64,000 bases of DNA from DASYAE01 sp036501535 (GTDB lineage: Bacteria; Actinomycetota; Actinomycetes; Streptomycetales; Catenulisporaceae): NCBI GenBank assembly GCA_036501535.1, contig DASYAE010000082.1:1-64000 (forward strand), written 5' to 3'. Below the pieces are notes generated by a model. The model was not told the origin of the DNA. It saw only the letters and a program-made list of their open reading frames with translations, and searched no databases. Made by a program: the position numbers and the translations under genes. This document shows positions 1-9,643 of this stretch, in pieces (the first letter of the stretch is position 1; each line of letters starts with the position of its first letter).

Positions 1-2350
1 TCGATGTTGTCGGGTCGTCGAGGATCGACCGAAGGCGGGCGACCGCATCCGCATGGGCTTCGGTGCCGAGTTCGCCGAGGGTGACGGCCGCTGTGACGCG
101 TCTCTCGACGTCGGCAGAAGGGTCGGCGAGGAGCAAGCGCAAGCCGTCGGCGGCGATCTCGCGTTGTGCCGCCTCGAGTTCGGCGAGGCCCTGCGCGGCG
201 GCAACGCGATCGTTGATGGTGAGTGTCGGGTCGCGAAGCGCGGTGTGCAGTACGCCCAGCGCCTCGGCACGATCATCGGAGACGAACAGCGTACTCAGGG
301 TATTCGCACACTGGATACGCGCGGCCCACGTGGCATCCGGATCGAGCATCAGGGCATGGAGCCATGCGGCGAGCGGCGGATGATGTGTCGCTTTACATGT
401 CTGCTCAAGGATCTTGAGCCCGAGCGGTTCGGATGTCTTCGCCCAGGCCAGGGCGGTGTCCAGGAATTCGTCGATCGATGCGGCGTTCGCGGGTGCGCGC
501 TGGGCGAGCAGCCGCGCCGCCACGAGCTGGAAGCTGGCGGTGTTGTCGTGCAGCCAGCGGATCACCGTGTCCGACTGATCACGGTTCAGGTGGCAGAAGT
601 GTACGAGGACTGCCTCCGCCTCGACGCCCTTGTTCGTCGATGCGGATTCGGCGCGAGCCGCGTGGAGAATCTCCTTCCAACCCCGGTGCTCGGGGTCGAA
701 CGGGACTGGCAACTCGCGTGCCCGGGCGGTCGCGGCCAGGTGGTCAGCGAAGCTGTGGTGCAGGAACTCGATGTCGTCGCGGCGGGCGATCAGGGGGCCG
801 CGAGCCGTTAGGTATGTTGCGAGGTCGGCGCGTACGTCTGCGGCCGCCTGCCTGATCGAAGGATGCGCGTCAAGCCATGCGCGCGCTGTCTGAGCGAGCG
901 AGTGGTCCGTGGTCAGGCGCGTGACGGCCAGGTGTTGGAGCAGGTCGGTGCGAACGCCTGACAGGGCGTTGTCGAATCGGCTTTCAGGTACATCGCGGCG
1001 CGCCAGGAAGTCGAGGTATTCCTCGTACAGGTCGTATCGGTTGTCTGGCAGGAGCCGGTCGCGGTGCTGCCCGAAGATGATCGCGGCGATCGTGGCCAAC
1101 AGGGGCACGCGCGTGAGTTCGTCGAGGTGCGTCTGCTTGATCTGGGCGAGGAATCGGCGCGCGAGCAGTTCTCCATCGGGTGCGTCGTCTGAGGTGAACC
1201 AGTGCTCGGCGAAGTCGTGCAGGGCCTCGCTGTCGAACGGCTGAAGTTCGTAGCGGGCCACGTTCGCACGATGCAGCGGGGCCAGTCCGGTGCCGTGCAG
1301 CGGTCGGCTGGTCACCACGAGCCGGTACGTCCGGTCGGACTGGTCTGCGGCCCAGCGGGAAAGCATGTCGAGCAGACGGTCGCGCTGAGCCTGCTCGGCG
1401 ATCTCGTCGATCGCGTCGATCAGCAGCAACCAGCGGCACCCGGCCACGGGCTCGGCCAGGAAGCGCCCGGGAACCGGCGTCTTGAGCTCCGGGCCGATCT
1501 CGGCCGAGATGCTGCTCGCCAGCGCCTCGGACATCGACATGCCAAGGTGTACGGCCAACTCGCGTGCCGTGATTCGCAGCGGGATGACCAGCTCGGCCAG
1601 CGGGGTGTCGCCGGTGTCATCCGGGGTGAGCCAGGCGCTCGCGATCTCGGCGGCCAACCGCAGCGTCAACGTCGACTTGCCCTGGCCCGGGCCACCGGTG
1701 ATCAACAGGTGATCATCGCCGTCCAGTGCCTCGCGGAGCGTCCGAGCAGGCGGTCGCGTCATCCGTGGCCGCACGGCGAGGCGGCGCGCCGGATACACGG
1801 AGGGCAGGGCGGCGCGGTGAAACTCCGGCGACTCGTCGTTGTATGCGGTGAACTGACGGGTCGTCTCAGCCTCGACGGCGCGGGCCTCGACCGGCGAGTC
1901 GTCCATCGGCTGGCCCAAGTTCTGGCGGACGAACACGGTCGACAGCGAAGGCTGCTTTGCACCGGGTAGCCGGTAGGGCATCTTGTCGGCAGCCAGTTCC
2001 TGCACGTGGAGCAGTGCACTGATCTCTGGCGGCAGGACCGGGAGCCGACCCCAGCCGACGACGGCGGCCGCTGCGGCGCGGGCGCGACGTTCGTCGTCAC
2101 GGCGGCCGTCACGCGCCTGGCACGCGTCCCGCCAGAGCTTGAACGTGTGGTCCCGGTCCATCGCCAGCGCCTGAACCAGGAGGGTCATCGTGGCGTGGCT
2201 CGGGAGATAATTGCCGCTGCAGATCGCCGAGACCTTGCCGCGTGAAAGGCTGATCTGCTGACCGAGCCACGCCTGGCTGACCCTTGCGGCACCGCAGGCC
2301 CGCTTCACCTCCAGCGCGAACAACCGTTCCTGCGCAGTCGGCGTCGCCAC
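1..2350 (-). CDS. HTH-NACHT STAND ATPase with C-terminal alpha-helical repeats (3' end beyond window)
   Basis: The gene reads leftwards from a GTG preceded by a GGAGGGGGCG ribosome binding site and is open to the window edge, so about 783 residues of the N-terminal part are seen. Residues about 10-60 form a Cro/XRE-like helix-turn-helix. A P-loop GGPGQGKST lies at about residues 218-226 and a hydrophobic Walker B strand ending LLLIDAIDE at about 305-313, the spacing of a NACHT-type STAND NTPase. Downstream is helical sequence resembling HEAT repeats. Such proteins are ATP-dependent molecular switches in signalling or phage defence; the trigger and output here are unknown. No frame disruption is visible. 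Confidence 0.75.
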   Translation of the reverse strand, partial: MATPTAQERLFALEVKRACGAARVSQAWLGQQISLSRGKVSAICSGNYLPSHATMTLLVQALAMDRDHTFKLWRDACQARDGRRDDERRARAAAAAVVGWGRLPVLPPEISALLHVQELAADKMPYRLPGAKQPSLSTVFVRQNLGQPMDDSPVEARAVEAETTRQFTAYNDESPEFHRAALPSVYPARRLAVRPRMTRPPARTLREALDGDDHLLITGGPGQGKSTLTLRLAAEIASAWLTPDDTGDTPLAELVIPLRITARELAVHLGMSMSEALASSISAEIGPELKTPVPGRFLAEPVAGCRWLLLIDAIDEIAEQAQRDRLLDMLSRWAADQSDRTYRLVVTSRPLHGTGLAPLHRANVARYELQPFDSEALHDFAEHWFTSDDAPDGELLARRFLAQIKQTHLDELTRVPLLATIAAIIFGQHRDRLLPDNRYDLYEEYLDFLARRDVPESRFDNALSGVRTDLLQHLAVTRLTTDHSLAQTARAWLDAHPSIRQAAADVRADLATYLTARGPLIARRDDIEFLHHSFADHLAATARARELPVPFDPEHRGWKEILHAARAESASTNKGVEAEAVLVHFCHLNRDQSDTVIRWLHDNTASFQLVAARLLAQRAPANAASIDEFLDTALAWAKTSEPLGLKILEQTCKATHHPPLAAWLHALMLDPDATWAARIQCANTLSTLFVSDDRAEALGVLHTALRDPTLTINDRVAAAQGLAELEAAQREIAADGLRLLLADPSADVERRVTAAVTLGELGTEAHADAVARLRSILDDPTTS

Positions 2351-2558
2351 GTCGCCCCCTCCGGCTGGTCGTTCCCTGCGTCCCTGCGTTGTTCCCAGAA
2401 GTGTCCTCCCCCTGACGGGACGCCCGCCGCCGGTTCCACGATGTCGAGCGGGAACCCCGGCCCGGCCGGAACCCGCATTCAGGACATCGAAGAAGGGAAC
2501 CCAGACATGTACATCACACTCTGCCCAGCCCAGCCCAGCGGCAGCTGACGAGATCGGC

Positions 2559-3395
2559 TCAGTTCTTGCGCCCCACGGCGCCGTAGATGCCGATCCTGTT
2601 GTCGGCGGCGGTCGGCGTGTGGTCCGGCCGCCACTGCGTCACCCGCACGAGGCCCGGCTCGACGTAATCGAGGCCGGAGAAAAGCGCGTCCACCTGACTG
2701 CGGGTGCGCGGCACCAGCGGCGTGTTTCCTCGGTACAGGCTGACCGCGTCGGCGGCGCGGTCGGGCTTGAAGTCCGAGGTGGCGTGCGTGATCGCCAGGT
2801 AGCTGCCGGGGACCATGGCGTCCTAGAACCGCTCCACGATGCCTTGCGGGTCCGCCTCGTCGGCGATGAAGTGGAACACCGAGAGGAGCAGCACGGCGAC
2901 CGGCTGGCTGAGGTCCAGCACCGCGCGCAGCCGCGGGTGCTCGAGGATCGACCCCGGGTCGCGCACGTCTGCGTGGATCACCGCGGTGCGGTTCGCGTCG
3001 CGGCCGCAGAGCAGCACGCGCGAGTGGGTGATGACGATCGGGTCGTTGTCCACGTAGGCGATGCGGGCGTCCGGCGCGATCTCGCGGGCGACGTCGTTGG
3101 TGTTGCCGGGGCCCGGGATCCCGGTGCCGATGCCGAGGAACTGCCGGATGCCGGCCTGCGCGAGGTACCGCACCGCGCGGCCGAGGAAGGCGCGGCTCGC
3201 CTGCGCGGCGAGGCGGGCGTTGGGGACGAGCGCCAGCATCGCCTCCGCGGCGCGCTGGTCGACCTCGTAGTTGTCCTTGCCTCCGAGCAGGTAGTTGTAC
3301 ACGCGGGCCGGGTGCGCGACGCTCGTGTCGATCTGCGCCGAGGTCCAGGCGCCCGTCTCGGGATCGGCGCCGGGAACGTGCTCGGTGTCGGACAT
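2559..3395 (-). pseudogene. SAM-dependent methyltransferase, DUF574 family, interrupted by in-frame TAG
   Basis: Reading leftwards from the ATG at 3395 (GGGAGCG ribosome binding site), the protein starts with the family's typical ARVYNYLLGGKDNYEVD block, has the SAM-site GIGTGIPGPGNTN and acidic YVDNDP motif, and then hits TAG at 2823-2825 after ...IVERF. The same frame continues without shift as DAMVPGSYLAITHATSD and runs to a normal end with the family's C-terminal GLDYVEPGLV block. With the stop replaced by a sense codon it would be a full-length enzyme of about 278 residues. I infer a nonsense pseudogene; sequencing error or readthrough are alternatives. The family is abundant in Streptomyces and its substrates are largely unknown. 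Confidence 0.8.
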
Positions 3396-3418
3396 ACTGT
3401 GCGCTCCCGCGTTCACGT

Positions 3419-3436
3419 GGTGCCGGTGCCGGTGCC
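3419..3436. repeat. three tandem GGTGCC hexamers
   Basis: GGTGCC occurs three times in a row just upstream of the methyltransferase start, inside what would be its 5' untranslated region. It is a short microsatellite with no clear function. Confidence 0.6.
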
Positions 3437-3622
3437 GGCTGACGCGCACATGGTACGGCACAGTCTATGTCAATAGTCGGAGGTACTGGTCGGACGGCCG
3501 CGGTTCCCAGCCGCCGCCGACTCCACGAGAGTGCCGACGCATCTCGCGCTCCTTCGGCACCTTCCGGCACAGCTCCACGACGCGGGGGACGATGCGTTGC
3601 CCTCTCGTGCCCCCTCACCCTC

Positions 3623-3651
3623 TTGTTTTCCCGGCGGCTCGTCTATATAAG
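3623..3651 (+). promoter_or_regulatory. candidate housekeeping-type promoter of the S53 protease
   Basis: TTGTTT at 3623-3628 and TATAAG at 3646-3651 are separated by 17 bp in a locally AT-rich patch about 90 bp before the protease start. Both hexamers resemble sigma-70 consensus elements. The rest of the 3396-3740 gap shows no gene. Confidence 0.4.
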
Positions 3652-3740
3652 TAGCCGATACCTGTCCTAACGAGGATGCCGGTATAGCAGCATCAGGACA
3701 TTAAGTGCATATCACCCGCGAGGAAAGGGGAGTGCGCGCT

Positions 3741-5741
3741 ATGAGTTCCGCCGCACAACGGCGTCATAGGCGAATAACCTCGGCAACGGCGATCTGCTTC
3801 GCCCTGGCCACGGTCTCCGGCGGAGTCGCCGCGGCGACTCCGGCGAGTGCGGCCCAGGGTGCCGCCGCCCTGCCCGGCAGCAGCCCGAGCTATGCGACCT
3901 CATCGGCCGACCAGGGACAGACCTCGGCTGCCACCCAGCTGTCCGTCCGCGTGTACCTCGCCGGCCAGAACCCGGCCGGCCTGGCCCAGTACGCCCAGGA
4001 CGTCTCGGATCCGACGAACGCCCAATACGGCCACTTCCTCAGCGCCGCCGCCGCCCAGCAGCGTTTCGGGGCGACGGCGCAACAGGTCTCCGAGGTGAAG
4101 TCCTGGCTGACCGGCGCCGGGTTCACCGTCACCTCGACGACCGACCACTGGATCGACGTCACGGGTGCGGCGGCCGACGTCCCGAAGGCCTTCGCGACGT
4201 CGCTGCACAATTACCGGACCTCGCAGGGCACGCTGCACGCGCCTCAGCACAATGCGGAGGTCCCGGCCGGCGTCGCGAGCGCGGTCGCCGGTGTCTCCGG
4301 ACTTGCGCAGTCGACGACGCATGACGTGACCATGTCGGCGTCGAACGGCAGCGCACCGGCTACCTCGGACCCGTCGTGCTCGGCCTACTACGGCCAGAAG
4401 CTGCCGCCCGCCGGGGTGCCGGCGGTTCCGGCCGGTTACTCCGACCCCTCCACACTCGCGCAGTGCTCGCTGGTCCCGAACCAGCTGCGCCAGGCCTACG
4501 GCGTCACGCAGACCGGGCTGACCGGCAAGGGCGCGACCATCGCGATCGTCAACTGGTACGGCTCCTCCACCATGGAGGCCGACGCGAACCAGTACGCGGT
4601 CAACCACGGCGAGAAGACGTTCGCGCCCGGCCAGTACTCCGAGGTCAGCACGCCGTCGCAGTGGACGAACGAGGCGGAGTGCGGCTTCGGCGACAACTCC
4701 GAGGAGGCGCTGGACGTCGAGATGGCGCACGGCTTCGCGCCGTCCGCCAAGATCGTCACCGTCGCGGCCAACTCGTGCTTCGACAGCGATCTGATCGCCG
4801 CCGAGGCGGAGATCGTCGACAACCACCTCGCCGACATCGTGTCGAACTCCTGGGGCGAGTCGCTCTACACGACCCAGGGCGACCTGGACCCGGCGACCAT
4901 CGCCGCCTTCAACCAGATCTTCGAGCTCGGCGCGATCGAGGGCATCGCCTTCGACTTCTCCACCGGCGACTGCATGAACAACGACGCCTATTCGGTGGCC
5001 ACCGGCCTGAACTGCGACCCGACGGTCAGCCGTGCGTCGATCGACTGGCCGGTCGCGTCCCCGTGGGTCACCGCGGTCGGCGGCACGGCGCTGGCGCTCA
5101 ACAAGCAGGGCGGCTACGCGTTCGAGACGTCGATGGGCGACAACCGTTCCGGGCACACCCTGCTCGGTGCGACCTCGTGGACGCCTGAGGGCAGCACCTT
5201 CGGCGGAGGCGGCGGCGTCAGCGAGACGGAGCCGCAGCCCTGGTACCAGAGCCTGGTGGTGCCCAAGAAGCTGTCCACCACGCTGATGGACGGCACCAAG
5301 ACGACGCCGAAGCGGACCATCCCGGACATCGCGCTCAACGGTGATCTCTACTTCAGCAGCGTGCTGGTCGGCCAGACGAGCGCCGGCGTCTACTCGGAGG
5401 CCGGCTTCGGCGGCACCTCGGTCTCGGCCCCGTCGTGGGCCGGCGTCCTCGCCGACGCCCAGCAGGCCCGGCACGGCGTCCCGGTCGGCTTCGCCAACCC
5501 GGAGATCTACTTCCGGGCGTCGCTGACCAACGACGTGATCGGGACCCCGCGTCAGGTCGGCAACACCCCGATCGACTCGGTGATCTTCGAGTACCCGGCG
5601 TCCAGCCCGACCGCGGGCCAGTTCCGCCTGGTGCAGTACAACGCCGACGAGGGCCTCGCCGCGGCCCGGGGCTACGACCTGGCCACCGGCGTCGGCTCGC
5701 CGACCGCCGCGTTCCTGCGGTCGTTCGGGTTCGGCTTCTAG
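3741..5741 (+). CDS. secreted S53 family (sedolisin/kumamolisin-like) serine-carboxyl peptidase
   Basis: A 666-residue pre-pro-protease. The ATG at 3741 follows AAAGGGGAG. A signal peptide ends near PASA at residue 35. Residues about 50-190 match the pro-kumamolisin activation domain. The catalytic domain carries the Glu-x-x-x-Asp pair (E321, D325 in EEALD), the oxyanion-type Asp in FSTGD (D410), and the nucleophile in the GGTSVSAPS motif (S560); the C-terminal DLATGVGSP is the usual calcium-site region. It should be exported, autoprocessed, and act on proteins at acidic pH. It is monocistronic and closed by a strong hairpin. All key residues are present. Confidence 0.93.
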   Translation: MSSAAQRRHRRITSATAICFALATVSGGVAAATPASAAQGAAALPGSSPSYATSSADQGQTSAATQLSVRVYLAGQNPAGLAQYAQDVSDPTNAQYGHFLSAAAAQQRFGATAQQVSEVKSWLTGAGFTVTSTTDHWIDVTGAAADVPKAFATSLHNYRTSQGTLHAPQHNAEVPAGVASAVAGVSGLAQSTTHDVTMSASNGSAPATSDPSCSAYYGQKLPPAGVPAVPAGYSDPSTLAQCSLVPNQLRQAYGVTQTGLTGKGATIAIVNWYGSSTMEADANQYAVNHGEKTFAPGQYSEVSTPSQWTNEAECGFGDNSEEALDVEMAHGFAPSAKIVTVAANSCFDSDLIAAEAEIVDNHLADIVSNSWGESLYTTQGDLDPATIAAFNQIFELGAIEGIAFDFSTGDCMNNDAYSVATGLNCDPTVSRASIDWPVASPWVTAVGGTALALNKQGGYAFETSMGDNRSGHTLLGATSWTPEGSTFGGGGGVSETEPQPWYQSLVVPKKLSTTLMDGTKTTPKRTIPDIALNGDLYFSSVLVGQTSAGVYSEAGFGGTSVSAPSWAGVLADAQQARHGVPVGFANPEIYFRASLTNDVIGTPRQVGNTPIDSVIFEYPASSPTAGQFRLVQYNADEGLAAARGYDLATGVGSPTAAFLRSFGFGF

Positions 5742-5750
5742 GAGTCGCAA

Positions 5751-5789
5751 GGTCATGTGGCCGAAGCGAGCGGCTTCGGCCACATGACC
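5751..5789 (+). terminator. 16-bp stem terminator after the S53 protease
   Basis: A perfect 16-bp inverted repeat (5751-5766 and 5774-5789) with a 7-base loop starts nine bases after the protease stop. There is no T-tract, which is common in actinomycetes. The following 5790-6085 stretch holds only a 6-bp hairpin (5816-5830) and no gene I can support. Confidence 0.8.
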
Positions 5790-6085
5790 GCGCCGGCGAG
5801 GTGCCGGTGCTGGTTACCTTCCACGAAGGTGGAGCGGTATCTAGTCCCGGCGCTGCGCTGAGCCGCCGGAGAACAATCCGTGCCGGTGGGAACACTTCCA
5901 ATCGCCGGATTTCTGCGCTGGAGCAGCGGTTCGGTGGGATCTGCTTGAGATTCACGGCGGCACGGGTGCTGCCCGCCGCGGAGTTTCCTTCCTGCCACGC
6001 GGGCACTGTGCGGCTTGCGAGCTACCCCGACACGCCGCTACGCGAGTGAGGCTCCCGCACTGGCCCGTTTCCGGGAAGGAACGTC

Positions 6086-6334
6086 ATGAGCACGACGGTG
6101 TTCGAGGTCGCCGATATCTTCGATATCAAAGGGCGCGCCGGACTCCTGCTCTCAGGCCGCCTCGTCCAAGGCGAGATCTCCGCGGGCGACACCCTGCGAG
6201 ACCACTCCAGCGGAGCGACGGTGCATGTGATCAGCATGGAGTTCCACGGGCCGGGCGACGGACGATTCACTATCGTCGTCGACCGCGCAGCCAAGACGTC
6301 CGTGCAGCCTGGGAGCCGCCTCGAAGCGGCATGA
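6086..6334 (+). CDS. small EF-Tu domain II-like beta-barrel protein
   Basis: An 82-residue protein starting at an ATG behind GGGAAGGA. The FDIKGRAGLLLSGRLVQGEI segment and the following GDTL resemble domain II of translational GTPases (EF-Tu/IF-2), where a small beta-barrel starts with a V-x-D-x-F-x-I-x-GRG pattern. There is no G domain. Stand-alone proteins of this kind occur in actinobacteria without known role. It is bounded by hairpins on both sides and so appears monocistronic. Confidence 0.6.
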   Translation: MSTTVFEVADIFDIKGRAGLLLSGRLVQGEISAGDTLRDHSSGATVHVISMEFHGPGDGRFTIVVDRAAKTSVQPGSRLEAA

Positions 6335-6401
6335 CGATCCACGCTTCACCCTTCAGCACGCGGCGGCACGCCTGGACTCTTGCCCGATGACGCGCAATCG
6401 A

Positions 6402-6445
6402 GCGGGTGTGGCCCGCCGTGATGTCTCACGGCGGGCCACACCCGC
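6402..6445. terminator. 20-bp stem bidirectional terminator
   Basis: A perfect 20-bp inverted repeat (6402-6421 / 6426-6445) with a 4-base loop lies between the rightward EF-Tu-like gene and the leftward gene remnant at 6474, and could end transcription from both sides. Confidence 0.85.
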
Positions 6446-6473
6446 GTTTGCGGGTTCTGCTGTTCCGGTGCGG

Positions 6474-6933
6474 TCAGCCGGTCGTCGTCTCGATCAGGGC
6501 GTCGGCGTTCGCGCCCTGTCCGACCGCCCACAGGGCCTGTCCGGGGGCTGTGCCCGTGACCGCGTTGAGGGTGTCGGCGGTGGTCGAGGCGTTGGCCGAC
6601 GGGACGATCTGCCAGCTGGTGCCGTCCCAGTGCAGGGCCAGCGTCGAGGTCGTGGTGAAGTTCGACAGGGTCTGGCCGACGGCCCACACGTCGCCGGTTC
6701 CCAGGGCCGTGACGCCGATCAGTGTGTCCTGCGCGTTGCTGGCGGTAATCGTCGGGCTGGGGACCAGCGTCCAGGCCGTGCCGTCCCAGTGCTCGGTGAC
6801 GGTCTGGTTCAGGTTCTGCGTGCCGACGGCCCACACGTCGTCCGTGCCGGTCGCGGCGACCGACAGCAGGACGCTGTCGAAGCCGCTGACCGGCTGGGCG
6901 ACCTCGGTCCAGGCGGTGCCGTTCCAGTGCGGC
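6474..6933 (-). pseudogene. 3' fragment of a secreted WAVG-repeat (propeller-like) protein
   Basis: In this frame the sequence reads HWNGTAWTEVAQPVSGFDSV, then repeated DVWAVG...HWDGTSWQIVPS units typical of long secreted actinomycete repeat proteins, and ends at TGA 6474-6476. It has no start or signal peptide; at its upstream edge near 6933 it passes directly into an NB-ARC gene in another frame. I infer a 3' remnant joined to a foreign 5' region by deletion or recombination. Confidence 0.75.
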
Positions 6934-7986
6934 TTGGTGCAGCAGGTCGACCAGCGGGCGCGTCGGCTGTGCGGCGGCCCTGCGGCCCAGGATGCTCAGG
7001 GCCAGCGGCAGGTTGTCGCAGAGCGCTGCCAGCCGCAGGCACATGGCCCGCTCCTCGGTCACCCGCTTCCGGCCGGCCCAGGCCCCGATCAGCTCCAGGG
7101 CCGCCTGGTCCGCGAGCGGCCCGAGGTCGATGTGCCGCGCCTCCTAGACGCCGAGCAGCGTGGCGCGGCTGGCGGCCAGCGTCATGCTCGTCGGCGACAT
7201 CGTGAGCAGGGGCCTGAGCTGTTGCTCGTCCCGCACGTTGTCCAGGAAAATCAGGACCTTGCGCCGGGCCAGCGTGGATCGGTAGAGGCCGGTGAGCTGG
7301 CCGGCGTCGCCGCAGGTCTGCCCGGTCGGCACCGCCAGCGCGCGGAGGAATCCCAGGATGACCGAGTAAGGGCTCGCATCGGTCATGTCCGCGTACAGCT
7401 GGCCGTCCGGGAAGCGGTCGGCCCGGTCGTGCGCGAGGCGCAGCGCGAAGGCCGACTTGCCGATCCCGATCCGCCCGGTGACCAGGACCGGGTCGCGCGG
7501 TCCCGCCCCGGCCGGGGTCGCCCGCCAGGCCTGGATCATCTCGTCGGCCCGACCGACGAAGTGCCGCGGGCCGCACGGAAGCTGGGCCGGCACGGGAAGC
7601 TCCGCCTTCGTCCACGGGGACGGGAGCTCCGCGGTCGGCGGGGCGTACGCCGCCGCGGAGGACGTCGTCCGGCCGCGGTCCGCGGCCAGTGCGGTCTCCA
7701 CGTCGTCGAGGCGGAACTTGCCGGACGACTGCGCGGCGAGCGCCCATCGCCGCTGCCACTCCTCCCGGTCGCCCCCGCAGGCCTCGGCGAATCCGAGGGC
7801 GACCTGCAGCGTCGGGAGCCTGTGCCCGCTGGCCGCCGTGGACAGGACCGAGGCGGAGAACAGCGCCGCCCTCGCCATGTCGCGGTAGCTTGGGCTGCCG
7901 GCCTCCTGGCGCAGGCGCCTGAGATCACTTGCGAACCGTGTGACCGGATCCGTGGCCGCCTGCAGCGGCTTCTCCGGACGGCCCAT
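6934..7986 (-). pseudogene. HTH/NB-ARC STAND ATPase, interrupted by TAG and 3'-truncated
   Basis: The start is the ATG at 7986 behind GGGGGGA. The first 70 residues are a helix-turn-helix of the actinomycete type. A P-loop-like GRIGIGKSA (usual form GMGGVGKT) and the Walker B-like VLIFLDNVRD followed by TLAASRATLLGV mark an NB-ARC domain. TAG at 7144-7146 then stops translation, but the same frame continues with EARHIDLGPL, ALELIGAWAG and NLPLALSILG, all typical NB-ARC winged-helix sequence, until about 6934 where the reading is replaced by the out-of-frame WAVG fragment. It is thus doubly broken. The usual role would be a signalling switch or pathway regulator. Confidence 0.8.
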
Positions 7987-8094
7987 GACGTCCCCCCATC
8001 GCACGTCAGGGCCGATGGTAGAACCGCCGGCCCCGATGCTTGGGCCGTTGTCGGCTGCGTCTGCCGACTCCCCCCGCATGCGCGCGTCAGCGCG

Positions 8095-8310
8095 CTAACG
8101 CATCAGCGCATTGACCTCCCCGTAGTCGATCGCCCCCGCCAGCGCGGTGTAAGTACCCTCCTGCGCCAGTTCCCGGGCGGCGCGCTGCACCACAGCGTAC
8201 GCCGCCTCGGCGACGGACGATCCGAGGCTGATTCGCGCGACACCGGCCTTCGTCAGGTCGGCGACCGAGGGCGCGCCGGGCCCGGCCAGGATGTTGACCG
8301 GGGCCGGGAC
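8095..8310 (-). pseudogene. C-terminal stub of an isocitrate lyase/PEP mutase family enzyme
   Basis: The leftward frame reads VPAPVNILAGPGAPSVADL, then GVARISLGSSVAEAAY and ends DYGEVNALMR before TAG 8095-8097. This is the characteristic C-terminal part of the actinobacterial isocitrate lyase/phosphoenolpyruvate mutase family. The N-terminal three quarters of the barrel, including catalytic residues, are missing: the homology stops where the rightward ATP-grasp gene begins. Confidence 0.75.
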
Positions 8311-8315
8311 GCGCG

Positions 8316-9602
8316 ATGTTGACGTCGGTCCCGATGACGCTCAGCGGCGACGGGGAAGTGCTCCTCGTCATCGGCAGCGGTGGCCGTCAATACCGCGAGT
8401 ACGTGTTGGCTGGAGCGGCCGGGCGGCATCCGCTGTGGCTGATGGACGCGGCGGAGCCCGATTGGCAGGATCCGTACATCGTCGGCTCGACCGCCGTGCC
8501 CCGGCTCGACGACACCCGGTTGATCCCGGACGCCGACGGACTGCTGGCCGCCGCCGACCGGCTCGCCGCGCGGCGCACCGTCGCCGGTGTGTTCACCTAC
8601 GACGAGACGCTCGTCATGGCGACCGCGCGGATCGCCGAACACCTGCGCCTGCCCGGCCTGTCCGTCGACGGTGCGGACCGGTGCCGCAACAAGCTGCGGA
8701 CCCGGCTCGCGCTCTCGGAGGCCGGGCTGCCGCAGCCGCGCTTCGCCTACGCCGTGACCGGGCAGGAGGCCTGGGCCGCCGCGGCCGCGATCGGCTATCC
8801 GATGGTGGTCAAACCGCGCGGGATGGGGGCCAGCATCGGGGTGGTGCGGGCCGGATCCGAGGACGAGTTCGCGGCCGCGTACGCCGTCGCCGAGCGCGCC
8901 GGCCACACCGGCGCGCCCGCGTACGAGGGCGGCGTGCTGATCGAGGAACTGGTCACGGGGGAGGAGATCAGCATCGACGGGGCGGTGTTCAAGGGCGAGT
9001 ACCGGCCCTTCTGCCTCGCGCACAAGATGCTGGGTCCCGAGCCCTACTTCGAGGAGGTCGGCCATGTGGTCGACGCCGCGGACCCGCTGATCTGCGACCC
9101 CGAACTCCTCAGGGTGCTGACGCAAGCCCATCGCGCGCTCGGCGTCCAGTACGGCGTCACCCACACCGAGGTCAAACTCAGCCCCCGCGGACCGGTGGTG
9201 ATCGAGGTCAACGCCCGGCTCGGCGGCGACCTCATCCCGTACCTCGGAAAGCTCGCCACCGGCCTCGATCCGGGCGCGATCGCCGCGGACCTGGCCCTCG
9301 GCGTCCGCCCGGCGCTGGAGCACGCGGCCCGGGGAGCGGTCGGCATCCGGTTCCGCTACCCGGAGCAGAACGTCGAGGTCGCCGGCTTCGAACTGCCCGA
9401 TCCCGACCCCGGCGCCGGCCTGATCGCCGCGGTCGCCATGGTCGGGCCGGGAACGCGGCTGCGGCTCCCGCCGGAGGGGTACCTCTCCCGTTTCGCGTAC
9501 GTGATCTGTTCCGCCGCCGACGCGGAGTCCTGCCGCGGCCGGCTCGACGCGGCCGCCGCCGAGGTCCGCCTCATGGCCAAGCCGCTCGACGTCGAATGCT
9601 GA
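8316..9602 (+). CDS. ATP-grasp domain carboxylate-amine ligase
   Basis: A 428-residue protein. VVKPRGMGASIGVVRA is the ATP-binding loop and VIEVNARLGGDLIPYL the metal-binding ATP-grasp signature; the N-terminal VLLVIGSG is the preATP-grasp fold. Members join a carboxylate to an amine through an acyl phosphate and often make dipeptides or tailor natural products. The ATG at 8316 was chosen; an alternative is the ATG at 8334. It is followed 41 bp later by a DDAH-family gene on the same strand, so the two are probably co-transcribed and may act on the same amino acid-like product. The gene starts at a rearrangement border next to the isocitrate-lyase stub, so its original 5' context may be lost. 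Confidence 0.8.
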   Translation: MLTSVPMTLSGDGEVLLVIGSGGRQYREYVLAGAAGRHPLWLMDAAEPDWQDPYIVGSTAVPRLDDTRLIPDADGLLAAADRLAARRTVAGVFTYDETLVMATARIAEHLRLPGLSVDGADRCRNKLRTRLALSEAGLPQPRFAYAVTGQEAWAAAAAIGYPMVVKPRGMGASIGVVRAGSEDEFAAAYAVAERAGHTGAPAYEGGVLIEELVTGEEISIDGAVFKGEYRPFCLAHKMLGPEPYFEEVGHVVDAADPLICDPELLRVLTQAHRALGVQYGVTHTEVKLSPRGPVVIEVNARLGGDLIPYLGKLATGLDPGAIAADLALGVRPALEHAARGAVGIRFRYPEQNVEVAGFELPDPDPGAGLIAAVAMVGPGTRLRLPPEGYLSRFAYVICSAADAESCRGRLDAAAAEVRLMAKPLDVEC

Positions 9603-9643
9603 TTCGACGGAGCCCTGATCCCCATCCAAGGAGAACCAGAACC

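Noticed and set aside
3900..5783. Long leftward open frame opposite the S53 protease.
   Set aside because: It is an Arg/Gly-rich shadow produced by GC codon bias; the + strand has all catalytic motifs.
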